A DNA stretch of 64,000 bases. Source: Streptomyces longwoodensis (GTDB taxonomy: Bacteria > Actinomycetota > Actinomycetes > Streptomycetales > Streptomycetaceae). The stretch is from positions 120,469-184,468 of the forward strand of contig NZ_KQ948563.1 in assembly GCF_001514125.1 (NCBI RefSeq), in the 5' to 3' direction. Positions 16,540 through 23,985 of this stretch are shown here, in pieces. The notes under the pieces are model-generated. The model saw only the letters and a program-made list of their open reading frames with translations. It had not been told where the DNA came from and did no database searches. A program made the position numbers and the translations under genes. Within the stretch, counting starts at the first letter, position 1, and each line of letters starts with the position of its first letter.

Positions 16540-17214
16540 GTGGACGACGTTCTGCGGCGCAACCCGCTCTTCGCGGCTCTCGACGACGAGCAGGCCGCGG
16601 AGCTGCGCGCCTCCATGAGTGAGGTGACCCTCGCGCGTGGCGACTCCCTGTTCCACGAGGGAGACCCGGGAGACCGGCTCTACGTCGTCACCGAGGGCAA
16701 GGTCAAGCTCCACCGCACGTCCCCCGACGGCCGGGAGAACATGCTGGCCGTCGTGGGCCCCGGCGAGCTCATCGGCGAGCTGTCGCTGTTCGACCCGGGC
16801 CCCCGTACGGCGACGGCGACCGCCCTCACCGAGGTCAAGCTGCTCGGCCTCGGCCACGGCGACCTCCAGCCCTGGCTGAACGCCCGCCCCGAGGTGGCAG
16901 CGGCGCTGCTGCGCGCGGTCGCCCGGCGCCTGCGCAAGACCAACGACGCCATGTCCGACCTGGTCTTCTCGGACGTCCCCGGGCGCGTGGCCCGCGCCCT
17001 GCTCGACCTGTCGCGCCGCTTCGGCGTGCAGTCCGAGGAGGGCATCCACGTCGTCCACGACCTCACCCAGGAGGAGCTGGCCCAGCTCGTCGGCGCCTCC
17101 CGCGAGACGGTCAACAAGGCCCTCGCCGACTTCGCCCAGCGCGGCTGGCTGCGCCTGGAGGCCCGCGCGGTGATCCTCCTGGACGTGGAACGCCTGGCCA
17201 AGCGGTCGCGATAG
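16540..17214 (+). CDS. crp: Crp/Fnr-family transcriptional regulator
   Basis: 224 aa. The N-terminal cyclic-nucleotide-binding beta roll contains GELIGELSLFDPGPRTATATA, the phosphate-binding cassette (GE-LS---RTA). It is followed by a long dimerisation helix and a C-terminal winged helix with TQEELAQLVGASRETVNKAL as the recognition HTH. This is Streptomyces Crp, involved in germination, development and antibiotic production. AAGGAGAG at 16527-16534 fixes GTG 16540. It is transcribed divergently from nth; see the palindrome at 16429. Confidence 0.95.
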   Translation: MDDVLRRNPLFAALDDEQAAELRASMSEVTLARGDSLFHEGDPGDRLYVVTEGKVKLHRTSPDGRENMLAVVGPGELIGELSLFDPGPRTATATALTEVKLLGLGHGDLQPWLNARPEVAAALLRAVARRLRKTNDAMSDLVFSDVPGRVARALLDLSRRFGVQSEEGIHVVHDLTQEELAQLVGASRETVNKALADFAQRGWLRLEARAVILLDVERLAKRSR

Positions 17215-17249
17215 CGCGCACAGGGGGTCGGGCAACGGCCCCCACCCGC

Positions 17250-17857
17250 ATGTCCGAAACACCGCACCGGACCGCCCGCGGTCTGGATCCCCAGGGTCAC
17301 ATCGCTCGCGAAGGCGCTCTGACGCGGGTGCCACCGGCCTTCCGCCCGGTGGTCACCGCGGCCCGCGAGCGCCTGCGCGACGTCCTCGGCGCGCGGCTGC
17401 ACAGCGCGTACCTCTACGGCTCGGTCCCCCGCGGCTCCGCACGAGGTCGCCGTTGGTCTCGCGGGCGAGGAGGCTGTCGGGCCGGTACCGCGGAAGGTAC
17501 GCGGCGAGGTCGTCACCGAGGAGCGGCGTGCGCAGGCACGCGACGAACCACGCCAGGTCGTACCGCTCTGGCTCGCTGAGCACGCGTGCCCGGCTGTAGA
17601 GGAGCGTCGCCACGCCGTCGACCTGCTCGAACTCCGTGTCGAGGGCCCGCTCGAACTCCCGTAGGCCCTCCCGGTCCGTGTCCGTCGGCTCCTCGTGGAG
17701 GGCGACCAGCAGGTCCAGGCCACTGCGTCCCACGCGACGGGAGCCCATCGGCGATCCGGACGTGCTGCGCTCCTACGTCGATGACCTCGGCCCCTGGCTG
17801 GCACGGGAGTACGCGCGCGTGCACGGGGTGAAGGCACCCCGGCCCGACGGTCCGTGA
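17250..17857 (+). pseudogene. Nucleotidyltransferase gene broken by an internal inversion
   Basis: The gene is in three pieces. Plus strand 17250-17439 encodes an N-terminus ending LHSAYLYGSVPRGS, the start of the nucleotidyltransferase GSxxRG motif. Bases 17440-17739 read on the minus strand as the next part (GRSGLDLLVALHEEPT to ARETNGDLV). After 17740 the plus strand encodes the C-terminus (GDPDVLRSYVDDLGPWLARE). The breakpoints carry inverted hexamers GGCTCC (17434-17439) and GGAGCC (17740-17745). Re-inverting the segment joins the first two parts in frame. The third part stays out of frame and ~60-70 codons seem to be missing (by memory of homologues). The first Asp of the metal site is also Gly (SGLD for SDLD). 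Confidence 0.85.
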
Positions 17858-17885
17858 CGTCCCGGCCGGCCGCAAGGGCAGGGGT

Positions 17886-18716
17886 TCAGATCAGGCCGTG
17901 TTCCCGCAGGTACTCCAGCTGGGCCCGGACCGAGAGTTCCGCCGCGGGCCACAGGGAGCGGTCGACGTCGGCGTAGACGTGGGCGACGACCTCCTCCGGG
18001 GTGCGGATGCCGTCCTCGACGGCCGTCTCGACCTGGGCGAGGCGGTGGGCGCGGTGGGCGAGGTAGAACTCGACGGCGCCCTGCGCGTCCTCCAGGACGG
18101 GACCGTGGCCCGGCAGCACCGTGTGCACGCCGTCGTCCACGGTCAGCGACCTCAGGCGGCGCAGCGAGTCCAGGTAGTCGCCCAGACGTCCGTCGGGGTG
18201 CGCCACGACCGTCGTGCCGCGCCCGAGGATCGTGTCCCCGGTCAGCACCGCCCCGTCGGCCGGGAGGTGGAAGCACAGCGAGTCGGCCGTGTGGCCCGGC
18301 GTCGGGACGACCCGCAGCTCCAGGCCGCCCACCTCGACCACGTTCCCGGCGGCCAGCCCCTCGTCCCCGAGCCGCAGCGCCGGGTCCAGCGCCCGCACCT
18401 TGGTGCCGGTCAGCCCGGCGAAGCGCGCGGCGCCCTCGGCGTGGTCGGGGTGCCCGTGCGTCAGCAGCGTCAGGGCGACGCGCTTGCCGGCCTCCTCCGC
18501 GGTGTCGATCACCCGGCGCAGGTGGCCGTCATCCAGCGGGCCGGGGTCGACGACCACGGCGAGCGCGGAGTCCGGCTCGGACAGGATCCACGTGTTGGTG
18601 CCGTCCAGCGTCATCGCGGACGCGTTGGGCGCGAGGACGTTGACCGCGCGGGGCGTCGCGGGGCCCGACAGCACCCCGCCGCGCGGCTGACCGGGCAGGG
18701 CGGCCGCTTCCGTCAT
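17886..18716 (-). CDS. MBL-fold hydrolase (LACTB2-like)
   Basis: 276-aa metallo-beta-lactamase-fold protein. THGHPDH gives the dinuclear zinc site, PTPGHTADS the next His, LTGDTILG the bridging Asp and PGHGP the last His. The C-terminal ~60 residues form a winged-helix-like tail (EEVVAHVYADVDRSL), as in LACTB2-type nucleases/hydrolases. Start ATG 18716 has AAGGAG upstream, and it overlaps a 30-codon ORF that links it to the NUDIX gene. Substrate unknown (RNA or thioester hydrolysis are both seen in the family). Confidence 0.85.
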   Translation of the reverse strand: MTEAAALPGQPRGGVLSGPATPRAVNVLAPNASAMTLDGTNTWILSEPDSALAVVVDPGPLDDGHLRRVIDTAEEAGKRVALTLLTHGHPDHAEGAARFAGLTGTKVRALDPALRLGDEGLAAGNVVEVGGLELRVVPTPGHTADSLCFHLPADGAVLTGDTILGRGTTVVAHPDGRLGDYLDSLRRLRSLTVDDGVHTVLPGHGPVLEDAQGAVEFYLAHRAHRLAQVETAVEDGIRTPEEVVAHVYADVDRSLWPAAELSVRAQLEYLREHGLI

Positions 18717-18805
18717 CGGAGGGCTCCTTCCGGACGCGGGCGGATCCGGGTGGCGCGGCCGGCCGGCGGCCGCCCCGTACGGGTATGCGCGGGTGCGTCG
18801 CTCAT
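18713..18805 (-). CDS. Possible 30-aa coupling ORF between NUDIX and MBL genes
   Basis: ORF beginning MSDAPAHTRTGRPPAGRATR and ending PEGALR. Its ATG overlaps the NUDIX stop (GCATGA) and its stop overlaps the MBL ATG (CGATGA). It fills the whole gap, so ribosomes leaving the NUDIX gene could be passed on to the MBL gene. The peptide is Arg/Pro-rich and matches no family I know. It may be a coupling device only, or chance. Confidence 0.3.
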   Translation of the reverse strand: MSDAPAHTRTGRPPAGRATRIRPRPEGALR

Positions 18806-19680
18806 GCGGGGGCTCCACCGGTCGGTGCGGTCGGCACGTGCTTCGTGAACTCGTCGTGGCCCGGCCAGCTCAGCACGACCTCGTCGCCCTCCAGTCGGGC
18901 CCGGGCCAGCACCGGCGTCAGGTCACGCGCGGGTGCCGCCGCGAGCGCCTCGGCCGCGGAGCCATACGGCGCGAGCTGGCGCAGGGTCGCGATCGTCGGC
19001 GGCATCATCACCAGCTCGCCCCGGTCGTACGACGCGGCCGCCTCGGCCGGGCGGATCCACACCGTGCGGTCCGCCTCCGTGGAGGCGTTGCGGGTGCGCT
19101 GGCCCTCGGGCAGCGCGGCCACGAAGAACCAGGTGTCGTAGCGGCGGCTCTCGAACTCGGGCGTGATCCAGCGCGTCCAGGCGCCCAGCAGGTCCGAGCG
19201 CAGCACCAGGCCCCGCCGCTCCAGGAACTCCGCGAAGGACAGCTCCCGGGCGACCAGCGCGGCCCGGTCGGCCTCCCAGTCGGGGCCGGTCGTGTCGCCG
19301 ACCACCGTCTCGGCGGTCGGCCCGGCGAGCAGGACGCCGGCCTCCTCGTACGTCTCCCGCACGGCCGCGCACACGATCGCCTGGGCGGCCGCCTCGTCGA
19401 CCCCGAGCCGCTCGGCCCACCACGCGCGCGGGGGGCCCGCCCAGCCCACGTGGTGCTCGTCGTCGCGCGGGTCGACACCGCCGCCCGGGTACGCGTACGC
19501 GCCCGCGGCGAAGGCCATGGAGGCGCGCCGGCGCAGCATGTGGACGACGGGACCCTCACCGGTGTCCTTCAGGAGCATGACGGTGGCGGCGCGCCGGGGC
19601 ACGACCGGCTCGAGCGTGCCGTCCGCGAGCGCGCGGATGCGTTCCGGCCAGTCCGGGGGGAACCACTGCCCATTCGCCAT
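18802..19680 (-). CDS. NUDIX hydrolase, NUDT19-like
   Basis: 292 aa. The N-terminal AATVMLLKD...VHMLRRRASMAFAAGAYAYPGGGVDP leads into a Nudix fold. A ~40-residue insertion separates the first Gly cluster from RETYEEAGV (the REx2EE metal site), as in mammalian NUDT19/RP2-type proteins, which hydrolyse acyl-CoA. Role inferred only from family. It is the first gene of a minus-strand operon with the MBL hydrolase. Confidence 0.8.
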   Translation of the reverse strand: MANGQWFPPDWPERIRALADGTLEPVVPRRAATVMLLKDTGEGPVVHMLRRRASMAFAAGAYAYPGGGVDPRDDEHHVGWAGPPRAWWAERLGVDEAAAQAIVCAAVRETYEEAGVLLAGPTAETVVGDTTGPDWEADRAALVARELSFAEFLERRGLVLRSDLLGAWTRWITPEFESRRYDTWFFVAALPEGQRTRNASTEADRTVWIRPAEAAASYDRGELVMMPPTIATLRQLAPYGSAAEALAAAPARDLTPVLARARLEGDEVVLSWPGHDEFTKHVPTAPTGGAPA

Positions 19681-19847
19681 GGCCGGAGGCTATCCCGTGG
19701 TGAGCGAATGTTCGAGAGGGGCCCGCGACCTGGGCCGGGCGACCGGAGGCCGCTCCCGGCGGCCCGCGCCGGACGGCCGGCCCCTCCCCGTGCTCCTCAG
19801 GCGCCCCAGCGCCCCGGGCGCCTCAGCGCCCCAGACGGCTCAGGCGC

Positions 19848-20309
19848 TCAGGCCAGTTCCACCTGGATCTCGACCTCGACCGGCGCGTCCAGCGGCAGCA
19901 CCGCGACGCCGACCGCGCTGCGCGCGTGCACGCCCTTGTCGCCGAGGACCTCGCCGAGCAGCTCGCTGGCGCCGTTGACCACGGCCGGCTGGCCGGTGAA
20001 GTCCGACGCGGAGGCGACGAAGCCGACGACCTTCACCACGCGCGCGATGCGGTCCAGGTCACCGGCGACGGACTTCACGGCGGCCAGGGCGTTCAGCGCG
20101 CAGGTGCGGGCCAGCTCCTTGGCCTCCTCCGGAGTGACCTCGGCCCCGACCTTGCCGGTGACCGGCAGCTTGCCCTCCACCATGGGCAGCTGGCCGGAGG
20201 TGTACACGTACGCACCCGACTGCACGGCCGGCTGGTAGGACGCGAGCGGCGGCACGACCGCCGGCAGCGTCAGGCCCAGCTCGGCGAGCTTCTCCTCGAC
20301 CGCGCTCAC
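19848..20309 (-). CDS. RidA-family (YER057c/UK114) protein
   Basis: 153 aa. QPAVQSGAYVYTSGQLPMVEGK resembles the RidA N-terminal core, and a conserved Arg/Glu pocket is expected later (HARSAVGVAVLPLDAPVEVEI). Canonical RidA deaminates reactive enamine/imine intermediates. This longer form belongs to the related subfamily with unproven activity. GTG 20309 overlaps the stop of the upstream DUF4177 gene by 4 bases. Confidence 0.85.
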   Translation of the reverse strand: MSAVEEKLAELGLTLPAVVPPLASYQPAVQSGAYVYTSGQLPMVEGKLPVTGKVGAEVTPEEAKELARTCALNALAAVKSVAGDLDRIARVVKVVGFVASASDFTGQPAVVNGASELLGEVLGDKGVHARSAVGVAVLPLDAPVEVEIQVELA

Positions 20310-20467
20310 GCCTGCTTCTCCCGCTTCAGGTAGGCCACGAGCTGCTCGGGGTTGTTCGGCCCGGGCACGACCTGGACGAGCTCCCAGCCGTCCTCGCCCC
20401 AGGTGTCCAGGATCTGCTTCGTGGCGTGGACGAGCAGCGGCACGGTTGCGTATTCCCACTTGGTCAT
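20306..20467 (-). CDS. DUF4177-type small protein
   Basis: 53 aa: MTKWEYATVPLLVHATKQIL, then WGEDGWELVQVVPG and a short charged end. The WEY...GWELV pattern is the mark of the DUF4177 beta-sheet family, function unknown. It is coupled to the RidA gene (GTGA overlap) and divergent from the ArsA-like pair. Confidence 0.85.
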   Translation of the reverse strand: MTKWEYATVPLLVHATKQILDTWGEDGWELVQVVPGPNNPEQLVAYLKREKQA

Positions 20468-20594
20468 GGGCCGACTGTAGCCGCTGGCCGGGGCCGCGCC
20501 GTGCCCCGGTCGCACCCCGCGATCGTCGTACTGTCGGCCCGGTTGTCCACAGGCTGTTGATTGGTCCCGGCGCCGAGTGGTTACGCTCGAAGAC

Positions 20595-21572
20595 GTGAGC
20601 AGGCTCCAGGTCGTCAGCGGTAAGGGCGGGACCGGAAAGACGACGGTCGCCGCGGCCCTCGCGCTGGCCCTCGCCGAGGAGGGGAAGCGGACGCTTCTCG
20701 TCGAGGTGGAGGGCCGGCAGGGCATCGCACAGCTCTTCGAAACGGAGGCGTTGCCCTACGAGGAGCGCAAGATCGCCGTGGCCCCGGGGGGCGGCGAGGT
20801 CTTCGCGCTCGCCATCGACCCCGAACTGGCCCTTCTGGACTACCTCCAGATGTTCTACAAGCTGGGCGGCGCGGGCCGCGCCCTCAAGAAGCTCGGCGCC
20901 ATCGACTTCGCCACCACCATCGCGCCGGGCGTGCGGGACGTCCTGCTGACCGGCAAGGCGTGCGAGGCCGTGCGGCGCAAGGACCGGGCCGGCCGCTTCG
21001 TGTACGACTACGTCGTCATGGACGCGCCCCCGACCGGCCGCGTCACCCGCTTCCTCAATGTCAACGACGAGGTCGCCGGGCTGGCCAGGATCGGCCCGAT
21101 ACACAATCAGGCGCAGGCGGTGATGCGGGTGCTGAAGTCGTCCGAGACGGCCGTGCACCTCGTGACGCTGCTGGAGGAGATGCCGGTCCAGGAGACCGCC
21201 GACGGCATCGCCGAACTGCGCGCCGCGCGGCTGCCGGTGGGCCGGGTCGTCGTCAACATGGTCCGCCCCGAGCTGCTGGACGCGGCCGACCTGGACCTCG
21301 TGCGCAGCACGCCGCGCACGGCGATCGCCCGCTCCCTGTCCGCGGCCGGCCTCGGCGGCGCCCGCCGCGGCGGCACCGCGGAGAAGCTGGTGGACCCGCT
21401 GCTGGCCCAGGCCGAGGAGTACGCCGAGCGGTACGCGCTGGAGCAGGAGCAGCGCGCGGTGCTGGGCGAGCTGGGCCTGCCGCTGCACGAGCTGCCGCTC
21501 CTCGCCGAGGGCATGGACCTGGCGGGTCTGTACGAACTGGCCACCGAGCTGCGGAAGCAGGGGATCGCATGA
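20595..21572 (+). CDS. ArsA/Get3-like ATPase, first of a pair
   Basis: 325-aa SIMIBI ATPase with Walker A GKGGTGKTT close to the N-terminus and VVMDAPPTGRVTRFL as the switch II/ArsA signature region. It has only one ATPase half. Bacterial Get3-like proteins of this type have no established client; arsenite or tail-anchored proteins are the classic ligands of the superfamily. The start is GTG 20595 or 20577. The stop overlaps the next ATPase gene by ATGA, so the two probably form a heterodimer or paired system. The locus leads into wblA. Confidence 0.85.
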   Translation: MSRLQVVSGKGGTGKTTVAAALALALAEEGKRTLLVEVEGRQGIAQLFETEALPYEERKIAVAPGGGEVFALAIDPELALLDYLQMFYKLGGAGRALKKLGAIDFATTIAPGVRDVLLTGKACEAVRRKDRAGRFVYDYVVMDAPPTGRVTRFLNVNDEVAGLARIGPIHNQAQAVMRVLKSSETAVHLVTLLEEMPVQETADGIAELRAARLPVGRVVVNMVRPELLDAADLDLVRSTPRTAIARSLSAAGLGGARRGGTAEKLVDPLLAQAEEYAERYALEQEQRAVLGELGLPLHELPLLAEGMDLAGLYELATELRKQGIA

Positions 21573-22960
21573 GTCCGGACCCGGCCGCCACCCAGGAACG
21601 CCGCCTCGGCCCCGCGCGCGTGCTCGACGTCGACCCGCTGCTCGACGACCCGGACACCCGGATCGTGGTGTGCTGCGGCTCGGGCGGGGTCGGCAAGACG
21701 ACGACCGCTGCGGCGCTCGGGCTGCGCGCGGCCGAGCGCGGGCGCAAGGTCGTCGTGCTCACCATCGACCCGGCCCGCCGGCTCGCCCAGTCCATGGGCA
21801 TCGACTCCCTGGACAACACTCCGCGCCGGGTGAAGGGCGTCGAGGGGGACGGCGAGCTGCACGCCATGATGCTCGACATGAAGCGCACCTTCGACGAGAT
21901 CGTCGAGGCGCACGCGGACCCGGAGCGGGCGGCTGCCATCCTCGGCAACCCCTTCTACCAGTCGCTCTCGGCGGGCTTCGCGGGCACGCAGGAGTACATG
22001 GCGATGGAGAAGCTGGGGCAGCTGCGGGCCAAGGAGGAGTGGGACCTCATCGTGGTCGACACGCCCCCGTCCCGCTCCGCGCTGGACTTCCTCGACGCGC
22101 CGAAGCGGCTGGGGTCCTTCCTGGACGGCAAGCTGATCCGGGTGCTGCTGGCGCCCGCCAAGGTGGGCGGCCGCGCGGGGATGAAGTTCCTCAACGTCGG
22201 GATGTCGATGATGGCCGGCGTCCTCGGCAAGGTGCTGGGCGGTCAGCTGCTGAAGGACGTGCAGACGTTCGTGGCGGCGATGGACTCCATGTTCGGCGGC
22301 TTCCGCACGCGCGCGGACGCCACCTACAAGCTGCTCCAGGCGCCCGGGACGGCGTTTCTGGTGGTGGCGGCGCCCGAGCGGGACGCGCTGCGGGAGGCGG
22401 CGTACTTCGTGGAGCGGCTGGCCGCGGAGGACATGCCGCTGGCCGGCCTGGTGCTCAACCGGGTCCACGGCAGCGGGGCCACGCAGCTCTCGGCCGAGCG
22501 GGCGCTGGACGCCGCGGAAAATCTTGTGGACGCCCGCATTGTCGATCAGGACGACGGGAAAGCTGGACTTCGTAACTCTCCCGAAACGTACGGCAGTTCA
22601 GGAACTCCCAGGTCGCCCGACCCGTCCGCGTCCGGGGCCGCCCCCACGGCATCCGACGACCCGTCCGGGACGACACCGGCTCCCGGTGGCGACCGCGGTG
22701 ACGGTGGCGACGGCGACTCCGGCGAGGAACGGCCGGTCGACCGGCTGACCGCGGGTCTGCTGCGGCTGCACGCCGAGCGCATGCACCTGCTCTTCCGGGA
22801 GCAGCGCACGCGTGACCGCTTCACCGCGCTCCACCCGGAGGTGGCGGTGGCCGAAGTGGCCGCCCTCCCGGGCGACGTGCACGACCTGGCGGGCCTGCGG
22901 GACATCGGCAACCGGCTCGCGGACAACCGCCCGGAACTGCCGGGGCCGGCCGGGGCCTGA
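21569..22960 (+). CDS. ArsA/Get3-like ATPase, second of a pair
   Basis: 463-aa partner of the preceding ATPase. Walker A is CGSGGVGKTTTAAALG, followed by TIDPARRLAQSMG (the A-loop of ArsA) and VVDTPPSRSALDFLD (switch II). Residues ~325-385 hold a Pro/Ser/Gly/Asp-rich insertion (SGTPRSPDPSASGAAPTASD and onwards) before a conserved C-terminal helix. That insertion looks disordered and probably strain-variable. Translation is coupled to the upstream gene. The gene lies convergent to wblA, with tandem repeats between them. Confidence 0.85.
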   Translation: MSPDPAATQERRLGPARVLDVDPLLDDPDTRIVVCCGSGGVGKTTTAAALGLRAAERGRKVVVLTIDPARRLAQSMGIDSLDNTPRRVKGVEGDGELHAMMLDMKRTFDEIVEAHADPERAAAILGNPFYQSLSAGFAGTQEYMAMEKLGQLRAKEEWDLIVVDTPPSRSALDFLDAPKRLGSFLDGKLIRVLLAPAKVGGRAGMKFLNVGMSMMAGVLGKVLGGQLLKDVQTFVAAMDSMFGGFRTRADATYKLLQAPGTAFLVVAAPERDALREAAYFVERLAAEDMPLAGLVLNRVHGSGATQLSAERALDAAENLVDARIVDQDDGKAGLRNSPETYGSSGTPRSPDPSASGAAPTASDDPSGTTPAPGGDRGDGGDGDSGEERPVDRLTAGLLRLHAERMHLLFREQRTRDRFTALHPEVAVAEVAALPGDVHDLAGLRDIGNRLADNRPELPGPAGA

Positions 22961-22977
22961 CCCGACATGCCGGGCGA

Positions 22978-23069
22978 CCGTCGGTGAACACACCGGTGGG
23001 CCGTCAGTGGACACGCCGGTCGGCCGTCGGCATACACGCCGGTCGGCCGTCACTGGACACACCTGGGAG
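22978..23069. repeat. Four 23-bp tandem repeats
   Basis: Four exact-period units (22978, 23001, 23024, 23047) with consensus CCGTCNGTGGACACGCCGGT plus CGG; the last copy is more diverged. They lie between the 3' ends of the ArsA-like pair and wblA. A further partial duplication of GACGGCCGTGGAGGC follows at about 23080-23110. Confidence 0.9.
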
Positions 23070-23208
23070 ACGGCCGTGGAGGCCGCCTGCGGGACGGCCG
23101 TGGAGGCGCCCTGGGGACGGCGCCTCGGCGCACGGCGTGACCGAGGTGACACGGCGTCACCGAGGTGACGGGCGGTCGGCAGGGCGACGCGGAGGCCGCA
23201 GGGCCCGC

Positions 23209-23254
23209 CGCGGCCGTGTCAGCTGAGCTCAGCCCGGCTCAGCTCACGGCCGCG
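23209..23254 (-). terminator. Long hairpin terminator of wblA
   Basis: A nested inverted repeat: an outer stem (23209-23218 with 23245-23254) and an inner 8-bp stem AGCTGAGC/GCTCAGCT, 8-nt loop, one 2-nt bulge. The 3' end of wblA including its stop codon lies inside the stem. The hairpin is symmetrical enough to work from both sides. Confidence 0.75.
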
Positions 23255-23577
23255 TAGTTCTCGTACACCTGGTCGTCGTCGAGCGGCACGATGCCCACGC
23301 CGCGCTCGTACTCCGTACGCGCCGTCTCCAGCAGGCGCCGCCACGAGGTGACGGTCGGCCGCCGGCGCAGCAGAGCGCGGCGCTCGCGCTCCGTCATGCC
23401 TCCCCACACACCGAACTCCACACGGTTGTCGAGCGCGTCGGCCAGGCACTCGGTGCGTACCGGGCAGCCCGTGCACACCGCCTTGGCCCTGTTCTGCGCT
23501 GCTCCCTGAACGAACAGTTCATCCGGATCGGTAGTGCGGCAGGCAGCCTGCGCACTCCAGTCGGTAACCCAGCCCAT
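23239..23577 (-). CDS. wblA: WhiB-like regulator WblA
   Basis: 112-aa WhiB-family iron-sulfur protein. The four cluster Cys are at 13, 35, 38 and 44 (C-x21-C-x2-C-x5-C). The GVWGG turn and a basic helix (RERRALLRRR) for DNA contact follow. Length and sequence fit WblA, a global Streptomyces regulator that promotes sporulation and represses antibiotic production. Start is ATG 23577. Its neighbours, an ArsA-like pair and a divergent class A PBP, match the known wblA locus. Confidence 0.93.
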   Translation of the reverse strand: MGWVTDWSAQAACRTTDPDELFVQGAAQNRAKAVCTGCPVRTECLADALDNRVEFGVWGGMTERERRALLRRRPTVTSWRRLLETARTEYERGVGIVPLDDDQVYENYAAVS

Positions 23578-23985
23578 ACCGGCGCCGTCCTCTCCCGAAT
23601 CGAGGCTCCCCCACGGCGGCAAGCGGCATATTCACCGCCGCCAGTTGAGGACGTTACGGAAGGTGGGCGCAGCGCAACACCCCCTCCGGGCCCAATCTTG
23701 AATGGCCCGAACGGACTATGGGTAAGCGGCAGATCACCCGGGGGAGTGAGCCCACGACATGCGCGACCATCCCGGCAAAGCGGGACATTTTTAGCTCGTC
23801 ACACCGGACGCCTGATGACACAGAAGGCGGATTCGGACACGCCTCCACCAAGAAATCGGGGAGCCTCCGGAACGATTCGGGGTCGCCGGACGTATTGATA
23901 CGTAGCCCTGCTGCTGTGACAGTTGAGAGCAGCTTAGGCCAAGGCATATACGCGTGTCCGGCGAATGAGAACGTAGGCTGCCCCC
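23578..23985. other. wblA-PBP divergent intergenic region
   Basis: 408 bp without a gene, holding the promoters of wblA (leftward) and the PBP (rightward). Base composition is clearly lower in GC than the flanks. wblA is known to be heavily regulated, so operators are expected here, but I cannot name one with confidence. Confidence 0.5.

Noticed and set aside
22978..23069. Repeats considered as a CRISPR array
   Set aside because: Head-to-tail 23-bp units without spacers, and no cas genes anywhere in the window. It is a minisatellite.
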